64,000 nucleotides of DNA from Hofstenia miamia (Eukaryota; Xenacoelomorpha; Acoela): the NCBI GenBank assembly GCA_004352715.1, contig SCFE01000014.1, positions 1,372,927 through 1,436,926 of the forward strand, in the 5' to 3' direction. The notes beneath the pieces are model-generated. The model was not told the DNA's origin. It ran no database searches and worked only from the letters and a program-made list of their open reading frames with translations. This document shows positions 12,850 through 24,719 of this stretch, piece after piece. How positions within the stretch are numbered: position 1 is the stretch's first letter; the number at the start of each line of letters is the position of its first letter. A program made the translations under genes and the position numbers.

Positions 12850-15800
12850 TGAAGTATCAACATAAAATACTAATATCTCAATTACATTTACGATTAGATC
12901 TTGTGTGTAGTTTGAACGTTTTAAGCAAGAGTTTCACATGAAATTCTTCTACATGTTTTAATAATTTTGCTGATGGGAATATCCAAGGCCTTCTGCAATC
13001 ATGGCTTGACGATTTACAGCACAAAATACAAACGTGAGGTAGCAAATATATTTCCTTTAGAACGTTTGGGCTAGCTTGTTGTCAATTGTTAATGCAAGAA
13101 CATTACAAATTTCCTTAATTTCTGACTTGAAAATGTAAATTTAGATAAATTAATATCAGTAGAGACATCTATCACCACTGGGGTTAGGCTTCATGAGCCA
13201 TCTCAAAATAATTTGTGTGATTAGAGGAGAGGGGTCGGCACTTTTTGGGTGATCCAACATAATTTCAATTGTCAAGCTCAATTACTCAGCATTCACTATT
13301 CGATTGTTTGCTTAATGCAGAAATCAGAAAAGTCGCAATAGCAAGGGGTACTAAAGGGAAAAATGTTTCACCTAAAACAAAAAATTTGTTGTCCTTTTTA
13401 GTGATATTAATGAAATTATTAGCACAATTAAATACGAAAGAGCTTTTGTGCCTCGTTCACTAATAACGCCATCAAACGGTATTTACATTCCCATCAATGA
13501 AATGAGAAAAAAACGTGAATGGGACGTAGTTTATGGGACGAAAACAAAGTTTTAACTTTTCTCAAATTATACGAGGGTTTACAAAATATTACGGACCGCA
13601 ACGTTCCTACTAGTTTTGCTTTCTTGCATTGTCAATACTTAGAAAATAAAATGAATAAATGATATCTGTCTATGATCATATGTTGCTAACCTTTTTTAAG
13701 TACTTAATCATCTGGACGTTGTATATGCCCTAGTATTGCCACATTGCTCGAACTTAGTTAACCATCAGATTGCATTTGGGAGTTGAAATTTCAGTTTCCT
13801 CCAAAGAAAAACTTGTTAGATATAAATGTCTTACTAAGGTACAACGCCTTGAATCATTGAATCATTGCAGTAAAGACGGATAATGTAGTGGAGTAAAGGA
13901 AGCAAAGAAATAAGCTGCAGACTGACTATTCACAGACATCAATTTTTTTCTATTTTGGAAAATTGTCAACAATGTGTCTCGGGTTGTTGCTTGTTATGCC
14001 ACAGTGGCCAGTAGGATTTTCAAGCGCTATGAGTAACTGTTACAACTAATAAGGTATTGAGGCAAATTTTACTTTATTAGCCCCACTGCGAATATTTTAA
14101 TGAAACCACAGCACTGGCATAAATTTCATTATATTAATGGAAAGAACAGTGTTGGAGCCATTACTCTTCTCAATGATGGCCAATATCACAATTGTTATCT
14201 AATTAGTAATGTCATCTTAGTTTCTGACAATAATAAACCTTCCAATATAAATTAGATGTCAATTTAGTTGTTTCGCTTCATGAGGTGCATTATGCAATGC
14301 GACCTTTGCGGACGACTACAAGTTTACATGATGGTTTACCCTCATAGGTCATACAGCAGAATACATATAACCGTGGTGCGATTTTCCAGCGTGAGGGGTT
14401 ACCTCACTTTACTGTCTGTTGAATTTTAACTGAAATAAATTTTTCACTAAGGAGAATAACACATTTTTACGTACTTTAGTGTTTTCTTTACATATTTAGC
14501 AGCATTTGTAATAACGTCGGGTATAGGATTGTTATCTTAATGTCATTGTACAGTAGTGTGCAAAGATTCTCGGACACCTAACTGAACAAATTCTTTTTGC
14601 AGTGATGAACACTATCTTTGATTTTTTGCGCTTGGGTTAATTTTAGCATTGTGAATTCAAATTTCTCCTCAATTTTTATATATGCAATTTAATTTTTATC
14701 CTATGACCCTGTAAAGGGCCACCTTAAAACTATGCTAGTAAATATGCATAGTATGAAAAATATAACACAAAAATCGTATTCAGCATGAAAAACGTAGTAT
14801 TTTCACAATTTTTTGCAAGAATTTATTCAGAAGATTCTAAAATATTGGTAATCAAATCTTGTGCAAATCTCATTACAATGTACAAATTTGCATCTCAATT
14901 AGCAATGTAATGGGATTTGTACAACATTTAACCCTAACCCCAACTCCAGCCCCTCAAATTTAGTTTGTTTTATGAAGTTTTTATGTGAAATAGCAATTTC
15001 AAAAATTTACTGAAATTTCAGGGATTTCTTGAAATTCCTAATTACACAATCTTACTGTAACATATAAACATCATGGACATGCTGTACAAGGAAAAACTAA
15101 ATCACCCTAAAAAAGTACCCTTACGTTTCATTCGTTAGAAACAACTGAATTGTACTCTCAATTTTGCAATAGTGAAAATGCACTTGAAGCTAAAAAAAAA
15201 TCCAAATTAGTAATATCTAGAATTGATTTTTACAAAATTAAACAAAAACATGTGGAAATCTTATACTTGAAGTCGTAATGGCCCAAAGGATATCTCACAC
15301 TTACCTGAGTTAATAAATATTTAACAACATACTAACTTCCAGTTCTTACACTCTTATCTACACTAAAAGTAACACTAACAATTTATAACAGAATAGGTAA
15401 ATTCTTGATTTCGTATATTATTTAAACACCTGCTGTTGTATGTGACAACTTTAAACAACGTTTCAATAAAGTACTAACGAAATATGGATGGCAAAGCAAT
15501 CCCTCTTGCAATAAGAAAAAGGTAATTTAAAAAATATTCATCATTATATTTTAATATTAAAAAACTGAATAATTTAAAAGAACAATAAAAAACATAGAAA
15601 ATTTTAAATGAGAAGAACAAACTTCAATCAATACTAAATTCAAAACATTTGTCACCGGCCAACAACTGTAATGACATGTTGACTGCGCTTAGTGAATTTG
15701 CTCCGTTTTCTGCGTTCGGAAAGTTTTTCTGTGGCGTCATCAAACCATGTCACTTGATTCTTTTCTTCAATTTGTTGTTGAATAAATCTAATTGCACTAA

Positions 15801-16694
15801 GATTGAAACCTATGCTATCCTAAAATACATATGATAAATATGACAGAAATCAAAATAAAATGATTATATATATATAACACAACTGAAAAAAATTCATGTC
15901 AGATTTGCATTTATCCAGACAGTACAAGTATTTATAATTGTTAACCCTATTTGTCATGGGGGAGCTTTTGTTGAGAAATTTTTGACTTTTTTTGAAGATA
16001 AGATTTTTATAAAAAGTTCTTTTTTAAAAGCATTAACAGGAATATCTTTATGTGAAAATAATGAATTATCTGATAATAAAAACTAACCTTGCTTATATTT
16101 TATTTTTATTTCGGAAAAAATTTTGGTCTGCAAATTTTTTTGTATTTTACAGATCCGAATTTCGGGTTTTCAAAAATATTTATTATGTTAGCCCAGATTT
16201 TTTTTTCAACTGGTTTAGATATGCTGACATTTGTTTTGATATCAGATTTTCCTGATTATTTACAGTGTAATATTCATCGACAGTGCGCGAATTAAAGTTT
16301 GCATAATTGAAAAAAAGATGAAAATTAATGAAAATTAAATTTCTATTGAAAACTGAAGATTTTCTTCGAGTTTCTATGATTCTAACATTATGTACAGGCA
16401 TAAACGTTATACCTACAACTAAAACTTCTGTACTTGCATTACTGTTTGTTGCGATAGAGACTTGGAATGCTGTTATTGCAAAGAAAGCAAGCAGTTCGAG
16501 CTCAAACATTTTAGAAATTGTTGGAATTTACTCACTTTATAAACTAAGTATTGGAAGTCAGCTGCTATTGGGTAGCATCGTATTCAATGAAATTTCATAT
16601 GCGATCCTTTTATTACAATTGGATTTAATATTGCGCAATGCACGCAAATTCAAATTCAGTTTTGCAACAGAATTTGTTACATTAGTACGTAATA
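12850..16694. other. Intergenic, nothing firmly recognised
   Basis: AT-rich DNA with short frames only. A 140-codon frame at 16328-16750 overlaps the transposase start, is hydrophobic and has no recognisable domain. A segment at about 16263 beginning CAGTG could be the left end of the adjacent Tc1-like element, but its partner end was not found. Confidence 0.4.
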
Positions 16695-17119
16695 ATGGAA
16701 GCGCACAACAATATTCACTTACAAATTGTGACTCTGCATCGTTTCACTAATAAAACTCAGACTGAAATAGCTAATGATTTAAACACTACTCAATCAACTG
16801 TGAGCAGAGCTATAAAGAAATATGAAGAAACTGGGGATGCTAAAACGGACTACAAGAACTGCGGACGGAAACCTTTGTTCAGTGATAGGGACCATCGGCA
16901 AATGAGATTATTAGTTGAACGAAATCCAAGATCAACTGCAGCAGAATTGAAAGATGACATGGGCGCTGTTGGACCGAAGGGTGATTGCTGCTTACGTACA
17001 TTTCAAAAAGCCCTTAAATCTGCTGGTATTAAGACCATAAAAGCTTCTAGAAGACCTCATTTAACTCCACATCAAATTGCAATGCGATATCAATGGGCCA
17101 AAGATCACAGGGATTGGAT
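16695..17119 (+). mobile_element. Tc1-like transposase, N-terminal part, cut by an assembly gap
   Basis: Uninterrupted 141-codon frame from ATG 16695 to the gap. It contains a first helix-turn-helix (residues about 18-45, KTQTEIANDLNTTQSTVSRA), a GR-rich linker CGRKPLFSDRD (about 56-66) in the place of the GRPR-type motif, and a second DNA-binding subdomain. It ends at AMRYQWAKDHRDW, which is the usual lead into the DDE catalytic domain of Tc1 elements. The catalytic domain would lie inside the 1,000-N gap. Intact as far as it goes. Known role of the family: cut-and-paste transposition into TA sites. Confidence 0.85.
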
Positions 17120-18119
17120 NNNNNNNNNNNNNNNNNNNNNNNNNNNNNNNNNNNNNNNNNNNNNNNNNNNNNNNNNNNNNNNNNNNNNNNNNNNNNNNNN
17201 NNNNNNNNNNNNNNNNNNNNNNNNNNNNNNNNNNNNNNNNNNNNNNNNNNNNNNNNNNNNNNNNNNNNNNNNNNNNNNNNNNNNNNNNNNNNNNNNNNNN
17301 NNNNNNNNNNNNNNNNNNNNNNNNNNNNNNNNNNNNNNNNNNNNNNNNNNNNNNNNNNNNNNNNNNNNNNNNNNNNNNNNNNNNNNNNNNNNNNNNNNNN
17401 NNNNNNNNNNNNNNNNNNNNNNNNNNNNNNNNNNNNNNNNNNNNNNNNNNNNNNNNNNNNNNNNNNNNNNNNNNNNNNNNNNNNNNNNNNNNNNNNNNNN
17501 NNNNNNNNNNNNNNNNNNNNNNNNNNNNNNNNNNNNNNNNNNNNNNNNNNNNNNNNNNNNNNNNNNNNNNNNNNNNNNNNNNNNNNNNNNNNNNNNNNNN
17601 NNNNNNNNNNNNNNNNNNNNNNNNNNNNNNNNNNNNNNNNNNNNNNNNNNNNNNNNNNNNNNNNNNNNNNNNNNNNNNNNNNNNNNNNNNNNNNNNNNNN
17701 NNNNNNNNNNNNNNNNNNNNNNNNNNNNNNNNNNNNNNNNNNNNNNNNNNNNNNNNNNNNNNNNNNNNNNNNNNNNNNNNNNNNNNNNNNNNNNNNNNNN
17801 NNNNNNNNNNNNNNNNNNNNNNNNNNNNNNNNNNNNNNNNNNNNNNNNNNNNNNNNNNNNNNNNNNNNNNNNNNNNNNNNNNNNNNNNNNNNNNNNNNNN
17901 NNNNNNNNNNNNNNNNNNNNNNNNNNNNNNNNNNNNNNNNNNNNNNNNNNNNNNNNNNNNNNNNNNNNNNNNNNNNNNNNNNNNNNNNNNNNNNNNNNNN
18001 NNNNNNNNNNNNNNNNNNNNNNNNNNNNNNNNNNNNNNNNNNNNNNNNNNNNNNNNNNNNNNNNNNNNNNNNNNNNNNNNNNNNNNNNNNNNNNNNNNNN
18101 NNNNNNNNNNNNNNNNNNN
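17120..18119. other. Assembly gap (1,000 N)
   Basis: A run of exactly 1,000 N, the conventional size for a gap of unknown length. Sequence on its two sides belongs to unrelated elements, so what is missing cannot be inferred beyond the Tc1 catalytic region. Confidence 0.99.
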
Positions 18120-18125
18120 TAGCAA

Positions 18126-19648
18126 TTCAAGGCTGAAGGTAGCTCCACTGGAACCATGGCTGGTCAAGTAACGTTGGTTGTAACTGACAGCCAATTCAAG
18201 GGCAACTCAGTTGACACCAGTGGCACAGGTTCACAGCCAATGGACTGTGAACCGAGCACCAGCAGATAACCATTACGGATGAGGCAGATAGACGCCTCCT
18301 CAGAAACAACATCAGAGTGTACAGTAAGATCTAAAGAGAGAGAAAAGCGAATGTCCAAAATCAATGGGGAAACATTGCACCCCTATTTCATGGCAACTAC
18401 AAAAATGTGGCACAATGTGTTCAAGAAATTATCTCAGGAAACTAAAACATTAATCAGGAAAATCGCCAAAATGGAAGGAAGCAATCTGCCAATTCTACTA
18501 GACGCAGACAATTGGCCCAAAGTGAACATTTTGATCAGTTATCCACAGGAGTGGAATGAAACATTCGACAGGCCATATATGAGAAGCACGATTCACATGA
18601 CATTCAGCAAAGATTTTACACTGGAAACAGCCCGCGATGCACATTTACGAAAATAATTAAAAGAGCTGAGATGCTAAAGAAGGGAGGAATAACAACACCA
18701 GTAGAGATATGTGAAATGGTGACAAAAACACAACAGGAAATCATTAATGAGGAACTACTACTAACCTCATCGCAGTTGTTACTATCCCCAAAGACACAGA
18801 CAATGATTGATAAAATAAACATTGAAAAGTGGGGAGACACAAGCCAAGATTGCACAATTGAATGGATTGACACCAATGATGAGTGATTCCTGGTAGAAAT
18901 AAAAGTAACAAAGGAAAAGAAGGAGATAGCAGAAAGAAACTACCAGAGAATAAGGAAACAACAGATGGTTGCAATGATGAAATTAATGTTCACCAAAGCA
19001 TTCACGCGCACAGAACTAGAAGAACTATTGAAACCATTCAACCAGATTGCGGTTGACGTCAAATGCATTACATTGAATATTGACATACAAGAATGCATAC
19101 AAATGAAATTAAGCAAACGGGGACTCACGCAATCATTTTGGGAGAAAATCCCAGAAGCAAAAATGAACTACCCCACTACTATCGGCTTAGCAACAGCATC
19201 CAATACAATGGGCACTTATGAAGAAATCAAGAGACTCATCGATACAAAAATCTTACTATGTATGCCGCCAAAAACGATTGCAATACCCATGGTACTGCCA
19301 AGATGGAGACTCCCGAAGGAGGTAAAACCAGTGAAAGCATTTCTACACGAATACAAATCATATGTAAATTCACAACACAAAGCTGTAGAAATGACAGAAC
19401 GGGAAGACTACAAGAGAACGAAAAAGATATTGCTAGACAACAACAATAAGGAATGCATTTACATCCAAGGAAACATCTCACCAGATCAATTATATACAAG
19501 AGGGAGAGTGATACACATTCAGCTCCAAGAATTAAGAGATGAGATAGAGAAACGCCAGCTGCGCGCAGTCATGCTATTTTCGGGAGTTAACAATATCATA
19601 TGGACTGATATGTGGGAACAAAAGTATCACTATCAGCTTCTTCTATAA
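18126..19648 (+). pseudogene. Decayed coding remnant of about 500 codons, unrecognised
   Basis: One long + strand reading frame survives with three interruptions. It runs from 18126 in frame with the piece at 18279-18656 (a TAA at 18267 between them), then shifts frame near 18650 and continues 18671-19648 past a single TGA at 18884-18886. Composition differs from the surroundings: A- and C-rich with higher GC. The translated text is hydrophilic, rich in K, E, T and I, and begins with a Ser/Thr/Gly-rich part ending PMDCEPSTSR. I recognise no reverse transcriptase, integrase, protease or zinc knuckle. A retroelement structural gene or ORF1-type protein is a guess from composition and from its neighbours. 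Confidence 0.5.
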
Positions 19649-20119
19649 AGATGTAGCAAATATGCGCAGCCTACAAAAGGTCTTTACCTTCTTTTATCTG
19701 AATACACATGTAGCGATATCTGCAGCCACACACATTAAACTGCCTCATCGATCTAAATTAAAAAAATCATTTACTCACTTATTATTTCTTGTGTTAGATT
19801 TTATTAGTGAATTTGTATTTATTTTATTTTACTTCTGACGTCATCCCCTTACAAGGCAATATTGAGTATAGGGACGCGCAGAAGATGGGGAGCCATATTG
19901 TAATAAGTTGGCTTTTGAATTACAAAACGAAATTACCTTATTTTTATTACATATATTTAAATATTACTTTTCCTTGGTAATAGCGTATTGTCATTATTAA
20001 TAATAATAAACAATTACCCTAAAAAACGAGCTGTTTTTGCATTTGATTGATAATTGAAACTATATTGAAGCACGATTGCGTTTATATTAAGTTTCTGTAT
20101 CTAATTCTATCAGATTAGA

Positions 20120-20294
20120 ACAGCAACTCGAACCTTTTGCATCAACCAGTTAGTTACTTTTACTTTATTTGTCATTTGAAATAGTTTAATGACCATTNNN
20201 NNNNNNNNNNNNNNNNACGGCAACTCGAACCTTTTGCATCAACCAGTTAGTTACTTTTACTTTATTTGTCATTTGAAATAGTTTAATGACCGTG
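20120..20294. repeat. 78-bp sequence repeated across a 19-N gap
   Basis: 20120-20197 and 20217-20294 are near identical, with the gap at 20198-20216 between them. This is the pattern of contig ends that failed to merge, so it is probably one locus written twice. Confidence 0.8.
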
Positions 20295-20518
20295 GCCTAA
20301 AAAGTTAAAGGCGTGGTGGTGCAGACTTAAGGATCTACTTTACAGTACGTAATGCCAAATTAAGATATAAAACAGTAGATAAATAAATATGTTTTTACGA
20401 AGAGGAAAAAGAAGGGAAGCTGAAGCTGATGGTGATATGAGAAACGAAAGGGATTAAATGATATTGTTAATAAATGTTTACGACTTATAGTTCATAAAAC
20501 GGTTGTAAGGCAAATAGA

Positions 20519-20757
20519 GTTGGCCAGGAACCCCAAGTGCGTTTGAGTTCATAATAAGCGGCTGTGTGGGAGTAACTTTTAGACCTTACGTCTTCTCTGA
20601 AATGGTGTTTGGAGTCCATCGAGAGTCAACAGAGACCAAGACGTTACATTCATCGCCGCATCGTCCAAAAGAAATTCCATACGAAGTTTGGAAGACACGC
20701 CCAACTTCCTTGATCTGCGACAATCCATTGCATTCACCAGAGGACAACAGAATCAGT
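20519..20757 (+). other. Possible isolated exon or gene fragment
   Basis: A GC-richer block open in one + strand frame, preceded by an AATAG acceptor-like site and ending at a possible donor GTAAAT. No protein family is recognised and no partner exon was found. It could equally be part of a transposon. Low confidence. Confidence 0.2.
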
Positions 20758-21129
20758 AAATTTGATAATGTTTTATAAACGTTTTTTTTGTTTTCTATTT
20801 TTAACGTACTTTTACTTTGAAAGGTCATATCGACCCCAGGTTGAATAGGTGTTATTAACTTTTAATATAACAGTGAATGCGTTAGATTCTTAGCATGTGC
20901 TTATAATTGCAGATTTTTCATTGCACGCCGCGTTTATGCTTAGCATAACAGCGTAATCTTTAAAGCGTCGTTAGAACTAAGAGTCATCTCATTTCGCATT
21001 TCAATCTTTAAAGCACACATTAATGGAAACATGAATTAAATGCAATTGTTGTAAGTTGTTTTTTAAATTTGCCTTGTAATAGTTATAATTTATTGATATT
21101 AATATGAATAATTTTTAAAAATTTATGTG

Positions 21130-21907
21130 CCTTTAAATCCGATTTGGAAAGAGAAGGCCAAAAATTAAAACACCAAAAATTAAAATCCCAAATACTGAAA
21201 ATACCAAAGAAATAAAAGATCAAAAACAGATAGAAATAAAATGGCAAAGAATTAAAATACCAAACAGTGAAAATGTCAAATAATTATTATAGCAAAAAGA
21301 TAAAACATAAATGGTTACGAGAGGGATTTCATGCTCGAGAAATACAACAAAACCCGTACAACGCTTAAAAAATATCGATATAGAATGATAATACATCATA
21401 ATTAACGAAATTCCTAGCACGTGTTTAAGTATGACAGCTTTTAAAACAAGTAATAAAAAATAAATATATTTTACTATAAAACTATTTATGCAAGTCAATA
21501 TTTTTTGATTAAATAGTACGCTTTGTACATAATAAATATATATCGCACTCTATGTAATTTGATTAAAATGCAATGGTCATTAAATAATTTGAAATTACAC
21601 CCTCATGTACCGTGTTACTATTTAGCACAACCAAATTCTATAAACCACACTCTGGAGTGTCACATTTGAATTTGATTGCCTTAATTTGGTATTTCTATTC
21701 TTTGGGATCTTTCGCTTTTGGTAATTTAATTCTTTGCGATTTTCAATTTTGGCATTAAAATTATTTGGGATTTTACTTAGCTTTGGCATTATATTTTATT
21801 GGGATTTTATTTGTTGGTGTTCTATTTGTTTCCTCATTTATGTCATAAATATTTGGTTATTTTTTTCTTTGGCATTTTAATGTTTGGGATTTAATTACCT
21901 TAAATCC
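21130..21907. mobile_element. Foldback-like element with modular inverted repeats
   Basis: The left arm (about 21156-21286) is an array of degenerate 15-17 bp units of the type ATTAAAATNCCAAA. The right arm (about 21680-21897) is an array of the inverse type TTTGGNATTTTAAT. The arms are thus long, internally repetitive inverted repeats around a single-copy centre of about 400 bp. CCTTTAAATCC (21130-21140) and CCTTAAATCC (21898-21907) form a direct repeat outside the arms, a plausible target-site duplication of about 10 bp with one indel. This is the architecture of foldback elements. No coding region is visible. Confidence 0.65.
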
Positions 21908-21909
21908 TT

Positions 21910-23520
21910 AATAAATTTATTTTGAATATTTCTTAACTGCAGTAAAAATAGGACACTATTTTAAATTTGAATATCAGTGACAGTCAAAGTGTTTGAAATT
22001 ATTATAACGTTAATAGCCCAAAATAGCCTTAACTTATTTTAATTGCAGATTGAAAAGATGAAACGCCACGACAGGAATATAGTTCATTATAAAACAAAGA
22101 ATGAATATGACAATGTGGGATGAATGTGCAAAATAATGTAGTGAATTTAAATAGGTGGGGTTTTATATTTCTTAAATTATACCATATAGAAAATTCTGCA
22201 TTTTGAACCGTTATTAGGAATCGTCATTACTGGTATTGGATATTTCTTAATAGTCTTAAACTTCTTCATTTGTTACAAAATGTTTGGAGATATGTTTGTG
22301 AAGTTGCATAATTTGACGTCAGCTAATGTTTTTCATTCTATTTAGAAAAAAATGATGTAATTTGTCTAGTTAAAAAGTACAAGTCATATATAGTTTTATA
22401 CAAACTAAGCGTTTTATACAGCTGAAAATTGCCACTTGCGTTAATTTTGCTTTTACCAATTGGAGATATTTTACAATTTAATTAAATCAATATGTAGTAA
22501 TTTAATCAAAAGTGCTATTTTAAATGAAAATTTCAAATATACTTAATTAAAGATGGTATTCTACTATTCAAATCTATTCAATTTTCTTTCCACTCTTATG
22601 CCATATTTAATTTTTGAATTATTTGCAGATGTATTATGTCAACTCGACGAAGAAAATTGAATATCTTCAGTAAACGATAAGACAGATCATCAACTCAGTT
22701 CGTCGTAATCCTGACATATTTAATACTAGCAGTTCGTCATTGGATTCCTTTTCTTCCAATGTATCCAGTTCCGATAATTCTGATTCTTTAAGCAAAAATG
22801 CATTGCGATTTAATTTAGCAAAATATTCTCTTCCTAGATGCACATTTGAAGGAACAAAATTCAGCCAGAAAAATGTTTCAACCTTTTCTTTGCCTATTTT
22901 CAGTATTTCCGGTAATAACTATTTCTAAAATTTAGCCCCCTAAAAATTGCATAGAAATACTTGGTTACAGAGATTCAAACCAAGATGTGGTGTGTTTCAA
23001 ACGAGGCATTTCGTACTACTACCGATGTAGAAGATTTTGGTGTATCCATAATCCTATCTTCCAAAATTTGGACTTTTATTGCATTTTTCTTGACAACTGT
23101 TGGCAAAATTGGAAGGGATCTACAGTTAGAAAATTGAATTAACTCTATTCTGCAATTAACAATCGAGCAAATATAATAAAATCTAATGCTCAAGTTTTTT
23201 TCGAGAGACGTTGCCTATAATTTTATGGGATTACTCATTTTGCATGATAGGGATACAAACTTTATTCATGCTGAGGAAATGATATTTGATTGGGCAATAA
23301 TTGATTATATAGAAGAAATTATAACTCCACACCCAAAAGTCGAAACCAGCCATGAACGCTTGGCGTTGGCACCTTGCAGAGAAACAGATTATTGTAATGA
23401 ATGCAAAAATACAAGACTACTATATAAAGAAAAGCTCAATTTGTCGCGCTACATACAGCAGTGTTTTGAGATTGATTTGAACTTTCAATTTTTTAATTGT
23501 TTCAATTTGTCTTGTGATTT
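21910..23520. other. Intergenic, nothing recognised
   Basis: AT-rich sequence with short frames at 22740-22928 and 23186-23539. Neither shows a known motif or good coding support. Confidence 0.4.
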
Positions 23521-23521
23521 T

Positions 23522-24710
23522 AGGCGCCGCGCGCACTAGTGATTTTTAATTTACGTAAAAACGAAACTATTTAGTTTACAAAATAGAACAAAGAGCTTTC
23601 TTTACGTCAACGCGCACTAGCAATTTAATGATCACAGATATTAAAAATTCCTGCGTGATCTATTTTCGCGTTGATTAAACTGTTGCCGCATAAAATAGAA
23701 CAGTGTTTTCAATAGACGTGCGCGCACTGCAATTAATTTATTGATCAATTCGTAAAAATGAGAGACATTGATTCATTCCGAAGCGAGCTGCGAATTATAA
23801 TTTATAGTTAAAAGATTATTCTTACAAGCAGTTTAACGAAAAATTATTGCAATAGCTTTATGAAGAGGAGTTTTTTGAAAATTGGACTGAATTAATTGAC
23901 TTGGAAAGATGGATCAAGCTATTATTTGGCTCACTACATGTATTAAGAAAAAGAGCTTTATGTGTCTGATATCAATGCTCGAATTTAGAATTTGACATTG
24001 TTTAGCCTAAATATTCATGTATAATCTATTTTCTTAAGATACAAAAACATATTTTTTCATGTTACTATCAGTGGCGTCACGTTTTGGTGTATACTACATA
24101 CTTACCAAATATTTGTCCCTGCGAAACTATTAGACCTGAAAATAGTTTTAAATTTTTTTTTTAAATTTTTTTTCAAATGCTGGGCCTCCATTTTTTGTTA
24201 TATTTATATAATTACATTGTTATTTTGCTGTGTTGGGACCCAAAAGGCTCCAAATTCCGAACTTGGGTCCCAGCTTGTTTAAAACTGCTTATAATAAGTT
24301 TTATTTTTATTTTTGGAAAATTAAAAATTTTATTGCTCGTGCGGTCGCTACCACTCAGTGACGCCACTTATTACTATGGTACTGTTCTAACCAATGAAAC
24401 CGAAAAATTTATTTACGAAAATTTGTATTTGCATAATGTTATTTGTACTCTAATTGCAGTAAATGAGCAAAACACTGCGCACTCATTCGAAAGTAATTAA
24501 AAAAAATTCATAGGGTATTCACAAAATTTAGAATAGTCTTTTTGTTATTCAATTACTACCGTAAGGCATGTGGATTAATGAAATCTATTCTAAATGAACA
24601 ATTCCGCAGATAAATAATCACTAGTGCGCGCTTGAGAAAATTTTCTAAACTATTTAATTTGTAAATTATTTAGTTTGTAAATTAAAAAATCAACAGTGCG
24701 CGCTTAGCCT
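23522..24710. mobile_element. Non-autonomous DNA transposon with GCGCGCACT repeats
   Basis: Both termini read AGGC followed by CGCGCAC and then TGATTTTT-AATTTAC on their own strand, giving imperfect inverted repeats of roughly 35 bp. The GCGCAC motif recurs near the left end (about 23528, 23611, 23720) and, inverted, near the right end (about 24624, 24696), as expected of subterminal transposase-binding repeats. Another transposon is inserted in its middle (24069-24369). No transposase is encoded and no clear target duplication was found. Confidence 0.6.
24061..24377. mobile_element. hAT-like miniature element nested in another transposon
   Basis: Element body 24069-24369 (301 bp), with inverted ends sharing AGTGGCGTCAC. 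Flanks are GTTACTAT (24061-24068) and ATTACTAT (24370-24377), an 8-bp duplication with one mismatch. The CAGTGGCG-type end plus 8-bp duplication is characteristic of hAT elements. An internal hairpin joins GGGACCCA (24235) with TGGGTCCC (24264). It is inserted in the older element at 23522-24710. Confidence 0.75.
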
Positions 24711-24719
24711 TAAATGTAC

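Noticed and set aside
14935-14955. AACCCTAACCCC text as telomeric repeat
   Set aside because: Only two imperfect units, far too short for an interstitial telomere.
16328-16750. 140-codon frame overlapping the transposase as a membrane protein gene
   Set aside because: Hydrophobic composition is expected for AT-rich sequence. It overlaps the better-supported Tc1 frame and has no conserved motif.
17061-18194. Very long reading frames across 17061-18194, 49693-50906 and 51699-52847
   Set aside because: They consist almost entirely of N. Only the few codons at their edges carry information.
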